The notes beneath the pieces are model-generated. The model searched no databases. It saw only the letters and a list, made by a program, of their open reading frames with translations, and was not told the origin of the DNA. A program made the translations under genes and the position numbers. Positions 18,485 through 25,846 of a stretch of 58,984 nt of DNA are shown here, piece by piece. Origin of the DNA: an uncultured Oscillospiraceae bacterium (lineage in GTDB: Bacteria; Bacillota; Clostridia; Oscillospirales; Oscillospiraceae); contig CAKTOB010000017.1 in NCBI GenBank assembly GCA_934589525.1, positions 1-58,984 of the forward strand, given 5' to 3'. Each line of letters starts with the position of its first letter. Position 1 is the first letter of the stretch.

Positions 18485-18856
18485 ATGCTTACACCCAAAC
18501 AGATCGCCTATGAGGTCACCAAGGCCCTGGATTCCAAAAAGGGCATGGACATCGAGCTGTTGAAAATCGACAAGATCAGCTCTCTGGCGGACTACTTCCT
18601 GATCTGCACCGGCACCTCCAATACCCACGTCAAGACCCTCTGCGACTACGCCGAGTACACCCTGGAGCAGCTGGGGGAGACCATGCTGAGCCGTGAAGGC
18701 CACCGGGGCAATTCCTGGGAGCTACTGGACTACGGCAGCATCGTTGTCCACGTCTTCACCGAGGAGGCCCGGCAGTTTTACGCCCTGGAGCGGCTGTGGG
18801 CAGACGCGGAGCGCATTGATTTGAAAGATATTATTGTGGCAGAGCCCACAAATTAA
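18485..18856 (+). CDS. rsfS: Ribosome silencing factor RsfS
   Basis: 123 residues, the expected length. Landmarks are AYEVTKALDSKKGMDIELLK, SLADYFLICTGTSNTHVKT (family core), EGHRGNSWELLDYGSIVVHV and the closing FTEEARQFYALERLWADA. It binds ribosomal protein L14 and blocks subunit joining during starvation. It lies between nadD-yqeK and leuS, with AAAGGA upstream and a 6-18-base gap to leuS. Confidence 0.95.
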   Translation: MLTPKQIAYEVTKALDSKKGMDIELLKIDKISSLADYFLICTGTSNTHVKTLCDYAEYTLEQLGETMLSREGHRGNSWELLDYGSIVVHVFTEEARQFYALERLWADAERIDLKDIIVAEPTN

Positions 18857-18874
18857 CAGGAGATGTCAGGTTCC

Positions 18875-21298
18875 ATGAATTACGATTTCGCAAAAATTGA
18901 AGAAAAATGGCACAAATACTGGAAGGAAAATGATACCTTCCACACGGATGTGTGGGACTTCTCCAAGCCCAAGTATTATGTCCTGGATATGTTCCCCTAC
19001 CCCTCCGGTGTAGGCCTCCACGCGGGCCATCCCGAGGGCTATACCGCCACGGACATCATGTCCCGGATGAAGCGGATGCAGGGCTACAATGTGCTCCACC
19101 CCATGGGCTATGACTCCTTCGGTCTGCCCGCCGAGCAGTACGCCATCAACACCGGCAACCACCCGGAGGGCTTCACCCAGGAGAACATCAAGACCTTCTC
19201 CAAGCAGCTGCAGGAGCTGGGCTTTGACTACGACTGGTCCAAGATGATCGCCACCTCCGACCCCAGCTTCTACAAGTGGACACAGTGGATCTTCAAGAAG
19301 CTCTATGAGGCGGGCTACGCCAAGCGCATTGAGATGCCGGTGAACTGGTGCGAGGAGCTGGGCACCGTGCTCAGCAACGACGAGGTCATTGACGGCAAGT
19401 CCGAGCGGGGCGGCTATCCCGTGGTGAAGAAGAACATGATGCAGTGGGTCATCGATCAGCCCGCCTTTGCCGAAAAGCTCCTGGAGGGCCTGAACGAGAT
19501 CGACTGGCCCGAATCCACCAAGGAGATCCAGCGCAACTGGATCGGCAAATCCACCGGCGTGGAAGTGGACTTCAAGATTGTCGGCGGCGGGGATTTCTCC
19601 ATCTACACCACCTGTATTGAGACCATTTACGGCATCACCTTCATGGTCCTGGCCCCGGACGGCAAGATCGTGCAGACCCTTATGGACCGCATCGAAAACA
19701 AGGACGAGGTCAACGCCTACATTGCCGAGACCGTGAAAAAGAGCGACATGGACCGGACGGAGCTCAATAAGGGCAAGACCGGCTGCCCCCTGAAGGGCGT
19801 TTACGCCATCAATCCCGTCAACGGCAAGCAGGTCCCCGTGTTCATCGGTGATTTCGTTCTTGCCAACTACGGCACCGGCGCCGTCATGGCCGTGCCCAGC
19901 CACGACCAGCGGGACTTTGAGTACGCCGTGGCCCACAACATCCCTATGATCCAGGTCATTGAGGGCCGGGATGTTTCCGAATGCGCCTTTGAAAAGCAGG
20001 ATTACCTGGGCAAGGGCTGCCGCCTGGTAAACTCCGAGGAGTTCACGGGCCTGACCGTAGAGGAGGCCAAGGAGGCCATTACCCAGAAGCTGGAAAAAAT
20101 GGGCGTGGCCAGAAGAAAAATCAACTACCATTTCCGGGAGTGGATTTTCGCCCGCCAGAGATACTGGGGCGAGCCCGTACCCTGCGTCTACACCCAGGAC
20201 GGCAAGACCTATTTTGTCCCCGATGAGGAGCTGCCTGTGATCCTTCCCGAGCTGGAGGACTACAAGGGCCGCAACGGCCAGGCCCCCCTGGAAAATGCGG
20301 TAGAGTGGAAGCGGTATGACCGCCACGGTGTGAAGGGCACCCGGGAGACCTCTACCATGCCCGGCTCCGCCGGTTCCTCCTGGTACTATATGCGCTATAT
20401 TGACCCCAAGAACGACAAAGAGTTCTGTAACCAGGAGCTTTTGAAGCACTGGATGCCCGTGGACCTCTATGTGGGCGGCCCGGAGCATGCCGTGGGCCAC
20501 CTGATGTACTCCCGGATCTGGAACCGTTTCCTCTATGATGAGGGTTTGTCTCCCGTGAAGGAGCCCTTCCGGAAGCTGGTCCACCAGGGCATGATCCTGG
20601 GCGAGAACGGCATCAAGATGGGCAAGCGCTTCCCGGAGTTCGTGGTGAACCCCAGCGACATCGTCAGAGACTACGGCGCGGATACCCTGCGGCTGTATGA
20701 AATGTTCATGGGCCCCCTGGAAGTGTCCAAGCCTTGGAGCGCCCAGGGCGTGGCCGGTGCCAAGAAGTTCATCAACCGGGTCTGGAATTTCTTCTCCGAG
20801 CCTGCCAACATTACCGAAACGGATGACGGCAAGCTGACCAAAATCTATCACCAGACCGTGAAGAAGGTCACCTCGGACTTTGAGTCCCTGGGCTTCAACA
20901 CCGCCATTGCCCAGATGATGGTCTTTGTCAACGAGGTCTACAAAAACGGCTCCTGCCCCAAGGCCTACGCCGAGGGCTTCGTGAAGATGATCTCCTGCAT
21001 CATCCCCCATGTGGGTGAAGAGCTCTGGCAGCTGCTGGGCCATGACCACACCATCGCCTACGAGCCCTGGCCCACCTACGATGAGGAGAAGTGCAAGGAC
21101 CAGGAGGTCACCATGGCCGTCCAGATCAACGGCAAAATGCGGGGCACCGTCCAGATGGAGGCGGACCTGGATAACGACACCGTTGTAAAGAACGCCCTGG
21201 CCGATGAAAAAATTGCCCGGTTCCTGGAAAAGCAGGGGGGCAGCATTGTGAAGACCATTGTGGTCAAAAACAAGCTGGTCAACCTGATCGTGAAATAA
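18875..21298 (+). CDS. leuS: Leucyl-tRNA synthetase
   Basis: 807 residues, class Ia. The HIGH equivalent is HAGHP in GVGLHAGHPEGYTATDI. The CP1 editing domain lies around residues 220-410 (AVMAVPSHDQRDFEYAVAHN). The Trp/Tyr-rich SAGSSWYYMRYID precedes the C-terminal catalytic half. The KMSKS loop reads KMGKRFPEF before VVNPSDIV, a variant (S to G, S to R) that keeps the second Lys. The start is chosen at ATG 18875, 12 bases after AGGAG; the ATG at 18863 is only one base from that site. It is the last gene of the smc operon, and I see no T-box leader because it has no promoter of its own. Confidence 0.95.
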   Translation: MNYDFAKIEEKWHKYWKENDTFHTDVWDFSKPKYYVLDMFPYPSGVGLHAGHPEGYTATDIMSRMKRMQGYNVLHPMGYDSFGLPAEQYAINTGNHPEGFTQENIKTFSKQLQELGFDYDWSKMIATSDPSFYKWTQWIFKKLYEAGYAKRIEMPVNWCEELGTVLSNDEVIDGKSERGGYPVVKKNMMQWVIDQPAFAEKLLEGLNEIDWPESTKEIQRNWIGKSTGVEVDFKIVGGGDFSIYTTCIETIYGITFMVLAPDGKIVQTLMDRIENKDEVNAYIAETVKKSDMDRTELNKGKTGCPLKGVYAINPVNGKQVPVFIGDFVLANYGTGAVMAVPSHDQRDFEYAVAHNIPMIQVIEGRDVSECAFEKQDYLGKGCRLVNSEEFTGLTVEEAKEAITQKLEKMGVARRKINYHFREWIFARQRYWGEPVPCVYTQDGKTYFVPDEELPVILPELEDYKGRNGQAPLENAVEWKRYDRHGVKGTRETSTMPGSAGSSWYYMRYIDPKNDKEFCNQELLKHWMPVDLYVGGPEHAVGHLMYSRIWNRFLYDEGLSPVKEPFRKLVHQGMILGENGIKMGKRFPEFVVNPSDIVRDYGADTLRLYEMFMGPLEVSKPWSAQGVAGAKKFINRVWNFFSEPANITETDDGKLTKIYHQTVKKVTSDFESLGFNTAIAQMMVFVNEVYKNGSCPKAYAEGFVKMISCIIPHVGEELWQLLGHDHTIAYEPWPTYDEEKCKDQEVTMAVQINGKMRGTVQMEADLDNDTVVKNALADEKIARFLEKQGGSIVKTIVVKNKLVNLIVK

Positions 21299-21332
21299 TT
21301 TTGAATTTTTTCGAAAAAACCGGAATTATTTC

Positions 21333-21361
21333 TTGACATTTCGGGAAAGAGACCATATAAT
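21333..21361 (+). promoter_or_regulatory. rpsU promoter (near-perfect consensus)
   Basis: TTGACA (21333-21338), 17 bases, TATAAT (21356-21361). Both hexamers match consensus exactly, as expected for a ribosomal protein gene. Confidence 0.85.
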
Positions 21362-21426
21362 AAACAAGCCGTATGGCCCTGAACGCATCCAGGATCGAGC
21401 CGGATGCATCGGAGGGAGGGAAAACA

Positions 21427-21609
21427 ATGTCTGAAATTCGCGTAAAGGAAAACGAGTCTCTGGAAAGCGCTCTGCGCCGGTTTAAGCGCAGCTGTGCCAA
21501 GGAGGGCGTTATCGCTGAAGTTAAGAAGCGCGAGCATTACGTCAGCCCCAGCCTGAAGCGTAAGCAGAAGTCTGAAGCTGCCCGTAAGAACAAGAGAAAG
21601 TTCTATTAA
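21427..21609 (+). CDS. rpsU: Ribosomal protein bS21
   Basis: 60 residues, the full normal length: [20 protein letters not shown], then [18 protein letters not shown] and a basic tail ending RKNKRKFY. It is part of the 30S platform near the anti-Shine-Dalgarno end of 16S rRNA. The start at 21427 has GGAGGGAGG upstream. It is transcribed from its own consensus promoter and ends at a strong terminator, so expression is likely high and independent of leuS. Confidence 0.97.
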   Translation: MSEIRVKENESLESALRRFKRSCAKEGVIAEVKKREHYVSPSLKRKQKSEAARKNKRKFY

Positions 21610-21630
21610 TCCCTCTTGAGTTGTGCGCTA

Positions 21631-21662
21631 GCCGCCCCGGAATGTTTCCGGGGCGGCTTTTT
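21631..21662 (+). terminator. rpsU terminator
   Basis: GCCGCCCCGGAA pairs with TTCCGGGGCGGC around a 3-base loop, followed by six T. Confidence 0.92.
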
Positions 21663-21668
21663 ACAGCG

Positions 21669-21707
21669 AAAAAACAGCCGCAGCCGGGTTTCTGTCCGGC
21701 TGCGGCT
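21669..21707 (-). terminator. Terminator of the sigma-factor operon
   Basis: On the minus strand AGCCGCAGCCGG pairs with CCGGCTGCGGCT and is followed by GTTTTTT. Confidence 0.88.
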
Positions 21708-21720
21708 TGCGCTTTGGGGC

Positions 21721-23466
21721 TTATTTGGCTGCGCCGCTCTGGGGCAGGGGCAGCTCCGTGCCGTCAGGCAGGCGGAGGGCCCGGACCTTGTCCAGATCGA
21801 TGGGGGTGTCGGCCTCCCGGCAGCTGTAGGTTTTTTCCGTGTAGCCGATGCCAAGGGGAATCTGGGTGCCGTCGTCCAATATTGCGATGGGTTTGATGCT
21901 GCCTGAATTCTCGATACCTTCCTGGAAGGTCAGTGTGACCCCCAGGCAGCGAAGCCGGATGGATTCCAGGGTCACGTCACAGTTGGGGGCGGTCACATGG
22001 AGAGGGGCCTCCAAAAACTCGATGCTTCTTTGGTCGCTGCCCTGGAAGCTTACGGGACACTCCAGGATGCCCTGGGCAATGACGCGCTCCATGTCCTTGA
22101 GACCCTCGGAGTAGCAGGTCATCAGGTCCTCTATATGGGCAGTCCAGCTGGCGTCTAAGGGAAAATCTACGGCATCCTCTGGGGACAGACCGAAGGTATA
22201 AACAATGTCTGCGGTGTTTTCCAGGCCGTCACCGTCCTCTTCCGCGCCGATGCTCCAGGAGATGGGGGAGAGTTGAAGCTCCCCCGCATAGAGCAAATCA
22301 TCATTGGAGGGGATTATTTGTTCTACCTCGTGGGTCAGGAGCTCCGTTCCCTTGGGTGCCGTCAGGTGCAGCACCAACCGGCCCAGGCAGCCGTCAAAGA
22401 TGGCCTGCTTCGTCTCGATTTCCCAGCCCTGTGGGTGGCTCTGGGCATCTGCGGCAGCGGCATCCGGCAGCTGGGGCCGCAGGTTCCAGTCCAGGGCATC
22501 GGCAATTTGCTCGATTTGTCTGTCGGTCATCCACGCCCGTTCAAAATCCGGAATATCGGTCTCGGGGTCATACCCTGCCCGGAACTCAAACACATAGGTG
22601 GCGTCCCCACAGTCACAGAAGAAATAAGCATCGCCCTCCTGCTCCTTAACGATCAGAACCGTGGCTCCGGAGGCGGTTTTATAATTCCATTCCGTTAAAG
22701 CTTTGCCTTGATCCAGATAGGCAAACTCCGGACTCAGGCAGTCCTTCCGGCAGTACTCGAGAATGCCGTGGACGGTATACTGCCACATGTCAGGCCCTTT
22801 CGGCATATTGAGGTTCATGGAGAGCCAGAAGTTCCCCTGGGGATAGCAGCTGCCCCCGTCCAGAAAGGCTTCCACGGTGCTTCCCGGCAGAAGTACATGG
22901 TCAATGGAAAGCACCCGGGTCAGCGCTCCCGTAGAGGAAAATTCCATAGGTGTGCTCAAAAGCTGCAAGCCGTATTTGTCCGCCAGCTCCTGGAGCTTGT
23001 CCACCATTTCCTGGGAGTAGGTGTGGTAGCTCAAATAAGTATCCGGGAATTGAATTTCCGGGTCGCCCTGAAAGGCCTTCTTCCTGATGGAGCGGTCCCG
23101 GTCATAGGTCTGCAAGAATTCAAACCATTCCTTGGCCGCCTGATAGCCGGGGCTGCCCTGGATACCGGCGTAGGTCAGCACCTGCTGGGAAACCGGCTCG
23201 GTGCCGATGACCTCCCGGTGGTAGGGGTCAAATACATCCCGGGTGATCTCCCGGCTGCCAATGCGCAGGTCCGCGGCGTGGATAACATAGACCACAGCGC
23301 AGCCCACCAGCAGGAAGGTCAGGAGAACAAGGGCCGCCACCAGCACCGCCCGTTTGGGAGACCGCTTCCGGGCCTTGGGGCCGGGGGCCAGTTGCAGCTG
23401 TTCCGCATCCTGCAAATGTTCTGCCCGAATGTCTCCTAAGAGCCGAAAAAGTTCCAGGTTCGTCAT
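21721..23466 (-). CDS. Membrane-anchored partner (putative anti-sigma) of the ECF sigma factor
   Basis: 581 residues. A short N-terminal cytosolic part (MTNLELFRLLGDIRAEHLQD) is followed by a basic stretch, then one transmembrane helix (residues about 42-62, AVLVAALVLLTFLLVGCAVVY) and about 515 extracytoplasmic residues of no family I recognise, with a DUF4179-like look. The start codon overlaps the sigma stop as ATGA, a classic sigma/anti-sigma coupling; longer in-frame starts reach into the sigma gene and are rejected. By position and topology it most likely senses an envelope signal and restrains the sigma factor, but no canonical zinc anti-sigma motif is visible, so this is inference. Confidence 0.72.
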   Translation of the reverse strand: MTNLELFRLLGDIRAEHLQDAEQLQLAPGPKARKRSPKRAVLVAALVLLTFLLVGCAVVYVIHAADLRIGSREITRDVFDPYHREVIGTEPVSQQVLTYAGIQGSPGYQAAKEWFEFLQTYDRDRSIRKKAFQGDPEIQFPDTYLSYHTYSQEMVDKLQELADKYGLQLLSTPMEFSSTGALTRVLSIDHVLLPGSTVEAFLDGGSCYPQGNFWLSMNLNMPKGPDMWQYTVHGILEYCRKDCLSPEFAYLDQGKALTEWNYKTASGATVLIVKEQEGDAYFFCDCGDATYVFEFRAGYDPETDIPDFERAWMTDRQIEQIADALDWNLRPQLPDAAAADAQSHPQGWEIETKQAIFDGCLGRLVLHLTAPKGTELLTHEVEQIIPSNDDLLYAGELQLSPISWSIGAEEDGDGLENTADIVYTFGLSPEDAVDFPLDASWTAHIEDLMTCYSEGLKDMERVIAQGILECPVSFQGSDQRSIEFLEAPLHVTAPNCDVTLESIRLRCLGVTLTFQEGIENSGSIKPIAILDDGTQIPLGIGYTEKTYSCREADTPIDLDKVRALRLPDGTELPLPQSGAAK

Positions 23467-24020
23467 TGCAGATCCTCCTTTTGAAGTTCCAGGGCCAGAC
23501 GTTTCCGAGTCCTGTGGAGCATGGATTTGATTTTCCCCACAGAAAAGCCGGTTTTTTGGGCGATTTCCTCCAGGGAGTTCATGTACCAGTACCGGCATAA
23601 GAAGACGGTTTTCTGATCCTTTGGCAGCGCCGTCAAAAACCGGTTCAGGCAATCGAGAACCTCTTTCCTTATTAAAATAGATTCGGCACTGGGCACCCCG
23701 GAGACGCATTGCCCCAGCTCCTCCAGAGCAATCTCCGCCTCCGTACCGCCCCGCTTCTGGCTGGTGCGCTTTCTCCACCGGTCAATGGCGTGGTTCCGGG
23801 TCAGCTTTCCTAAGAAGGTCGAGAGCCGCTGGGGCTTGTTAGGGGGAATGCTGTTCCAGGCGGATAAATAGGTGTCGTTGACGCTCTCCTCGGAATCCTC
23901 CCGGTTGGATAGAATATTGTAGGCGATTTTGTAGCAGTAGCCGCCGTATTTCCGGTCCGTTTCCCGGATGGCATCCTCCCGCCGGGAAAAATACAGTGCC
24001 AGAATATTGGAGTCCTCCAT
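23463..24020 (-). CDS. ECF-family RNA polymerase sigma factor
   Basis: 185 residues. Sigma region 2 covers residues about 10-80 (YKIAYNILSNREDSEESVND, TYLSAWNSIPP; LGKLTRNHAIDRWRK). Region 4 is a helix-turn-helix at about 125-180 (LPKDQKTVFLCRYWYMNSLE, EIAQKTGFSVGKIKSMLHRT). There is no region 1 or 3, as in ECF factors. It probably directs transcription of its own operon from the TGAAAC-type promoter at 24055-24082. The gene overlaps its downstream membrane partner by 4 bases. Confidence 0.93.
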   Translation of the reverse strand: MEDSNILALYFSRREDAIRETDRKYGGYCYKIAYNILSNREDSEESVNDTYLSAWNSIPPNKPQRLSTFLGKLTRNHAIDRWRKRTSQKRGGTEAEIALEELGQCVSGVPSAESILIRKEVLDCLNRFLTALPKDQKTVFLCRYWYMNSLEEIAQKTGFSVGKIKSMLHRTRKRLALELQKEDLQ

Positions 24021-24054
24021 GTGATCAGTCCTTTCTTATGTGCTTTCACTTACA

Positions 24055-24082
24055 TACACGCAGAAAACATCCAAAGGTTTCA
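24055..24082 (-). promoter_or_regulatory. ECF-type (autoregulated) promoter
   Basis: On the minus strand TGAAAC (24077-24082) is followed by 16 bases and CGTGTA (24055-24060). This is the TGAAAC/CGT layout of Firmicute ECF promoters, about 35 bases upstream of the sigma start. Confidence 0.6.
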
Positions 24083-24141
24083 CGATAGCTGTAAAATTGA
24101 TGAAAAAGCAGCCGCCCGTAAATTTTTTCTCTTCGGTGAAA

Positions 24142-24170
24142 ATTATAGTATAGGCCAGAAACAAAAGCAA
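24142..24170 (-). promoter_or_regulatory. Housekeeping promoter upstream of the sigma operon
   Basis: On the minus strand TTGCTT (24165-24170), a 17-base spacer and TATAAT (24142-24147). It would give basal sigma expression from about 120 bases upstream. Confidence 0.6.
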
Positions 24171-24175
24171 GGGGC

Positions 24176-24890
24176 CACGTTCCGAATAGAACCTTCGTGG
24201 ATGAATGGAATCACGCCATGTAGCGGCGATGATTCATCGCCAAGCCACGTTTCGAATATAACCTGTGCGGATGAAAGAATCCACCTACCAGCGAAACCGT
24301 AGGGAACGGCCTGTGTGCCGTTCCGGGGGACATGGCAAAGACAACCTGTGTGGGTAAACAAAACCACCCTTCAGGTATGTCATTCCGACCGCAGCGTCAG
24401 CGGAGTGGAGGAATCCACCACGTTGGAGAAAGAACCATCACAAGATAAAATCTGCAACTCGGGAAGATTCCTCGACTCGCTTTGCTCGCTCGGAATGACA
24501 TGTCGGTAAGTGGTTCCGGTTGTCCACAGGGGTTATATTTGCAACGCCCCCGGAACGGCACATAGGCCGTTCCCTACAGTTTCGCTGGCGGGTGGTACCG
24601 TTCAACCGCACGGGTTGTTTTCGCCACGTTGCTTGGCGATGAATCATCGCCGCTACATTGCGTGATTCCATTCAACCAAACAGGTTATAGTCGGAACGTG
24701 GCGGGCGGCTAATAGCCGATAATTTAATGTGTGATTGCCCCCGGCAATCATTATTTTTTAATTCGCTGCGCGGAGCACCACCCCTACAGGCGTAATACCA
24801 TTCAACCGCACGGGTTCTATTCGCAACGCCCCCGGAACGGCACACAGGCCGTTCCCTACGGTTTCGCTGATTGGTTCATTCTTGAACCAA
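24176..24890. repeat. Mosaic of palindromic repeat modules (array 3)
   Basis: The modules are those of array 1: GGCGATGATTCATCGCC (about 24225-24241), GGAACGGCCTGTGTGCCGTTCC (about 24303-24324), then the large inverted repeat 24377-24501. After it the same modules run in the opposite orientation (about 24545-24670), again with a GGAACGGCACACAGGCCGTTCC-type palindrome (about 24834-24855). Linkers again read GGTTGTAT and CAACCGCACGGGTT-like. I see no gene here. Confidence 0.82.
24377..24501. repeat. Large inverted-repeat element, copy 2
   Basis: The ends ATGTCATTCCGA/TCGGAATGACAT and the inner arms (GGAGGAATCC; GGAAGATTCCTC) match copy 1. The loop again starts CCACGTTGG and contains CACAAGATAAAATCTGC. 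It lies at the switch point between forward and inverted modules of array 3. Confidence 0.75.
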
Positions 24891-24926
24891 CGTATTTTAA
24901 AAGCGGGCACGTCCGACGCTCAATAA

Positions 24927-24958
24927 TTGTCAATTGTCCATTGCCAATTGTCAATTTC
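24927..24958. repeat. ATTGTCAATTG-type short tandem repeat
   Basis: Imperfect tandem CAATTGTC units, (ATTGTCAATTGTCC then ATTGCCAATTGTCAATT). It is non-coding and lies just before the promoter of the next gene. Confidence 0.6.
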
Positions 24959-24980
24959 CCCTCCGTTCCCTACGCCCCCA

Positions 24981-25009
24981 TTGATATTCCTTGGAAAAAA
25001 TGGTATACT
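24981..25009 (+). promoter_or_regulatory. Promoter of the DUF2284-like gene
   Basis: TTGATA (24981-24986), 17 bases, TATACT (25004-25009), 34 bases before the ATG. Confidence 0.65.
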
Positions 25010-25042
25010 GTGAAAAAATCCAGAAAAACCGAGGGAACACAT

Positions 25043-25576
25043 ATGGATATTCAGAACGTCGAGGCAGCCCTGGCGGAGCTGCCGTTGTATATTTACGCTT
25101 GGATAGACCCCGCGACCCTGGAGTTTTCGGACCGTGTCCGCTGGATCTGTCAGCATGAGTGCAGCATGTACGGCAAAAGCTGGGCCTGCCCGCCGGGGGT
25201 GGGGACGGTGGAGGAATGCAAAGCCAAGTGCCTGGGCTATAAAAAGGCCCTGCTGATCTCCACCTTGTCTGAGGTGTCGGACATTGGCAGCATGGAGGCC
25301 ACCCTGGCCACCCGTCATGACCATGAGGAGATCACAGACTGGGTCGGGGACATCCTCCGGGAAAACGGGGCGGAGCCCTATATCCTCTCCACGGAGGCCT
25401 GCGCCATCTGCGGCCGCTGCGCGATTTTAGACGGCAAGCCCTGCCGCCATCCCGAAAAAATGCACCCCTGCGTGGAGAGCCAGGGCATCAACATCATTCC
25501 CACCCTGGAAGAAAACGGCCTGGAATTTCAGTACGGCGACAATACGGTCACCTGGGTGTCGCTGCTGCTGTTTTAA
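25043..25576 (+). CDS. DUF2284-type cysteine-rich metal-binding protein
   Basis: 177 residues, cytosolic, with many Cys in conserved-looking clusters: CQHECSMYGKSWACPPGVG near residues 36-53, CKAKC near 58, ACAICGRCAILDGKPCRHPE near 124-143, and HPCVES. The spacing (C..C...W.CPP; C..C..C...PC.HP) matches the DUF2284 family, proposed to bind metal or an Fe-S cluster. The biochemical role is unknown. The ATG at 25043 has GAGGGAAC upstream. It is monocistronic; a weak hairpin without a T-run (about 25626-25662) follows. Confidence 0.8.
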   Translation: MDIQNVEAALAELPLYIYAWIDPATLEFSDRVRWICQHECSMYGKSWACPPGVGTVEECKAKCLGYKKALLISTLSEVSDIGSMEATLATRHDHEEITDWVGDILRENGAEPYILSTEACAICGRCAILDGKPCRHPEKMHPCVESQGINIIPTLEENGLEFQYGDNTVTWVSLLLF

Positions 25577-25738
25577 ATCTTCTTCGGCATTTCGGAAATA
25601 ATTCCCCGTTTTAGAGACAGAATAAAGGCGGCCCCCAGAGCCCGGGGCAGGGGAGACCGCCTAAAATCTACGCAATTGACAAAATTACAATTGGTTTTTG
25701 TACAAATTGCAGAAGATTCCAAGAAATGCCAAAAGCTA

Positions 25739-25767
25739 TTGAAATAGCCTTCCAATTATGATATACT
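25739..25767 (+). promoter_or_regulatory. ppdK promoter
   Basis: TTGAAA (25739-25744), 17 bases, TATACT (25762-25767). The leader to the ATG is about 75 bases, with GAAAGGGG as the ribosome site. The leader contains no evident riboswitch. Confidence 0.65.
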
Positions 25768-25846
25768 GTTTTGGCACTTGAGAAATGCAAATATGTAAAT
25801 ATCGGACAAGAAGAAAGACAAGTCCGTTTATCGAAAGGGGTATTGT

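Noticed and set aside
18841..18875. T-box riboswitch before leuS
   Set aside because: leuS is internal to the operon with an 18-base gap and no leader.
18866..21049. A 727-codon frame antisense to leuS
   Set aside because: leuS has every family motif; the antisense product is low-complexity.
23467..23778. Longer start for the anti-sigma-like protein
   Set aside because: It would read through most of the sigma gene; the ATGA overlap at 23463-23466 is the natural coupled start.
25626..25662. Terminator after the DUF2284-like gene
   Set aside because: AGGCGG/CCGCCT forms only a short outer stem with a large interior and no T-run.
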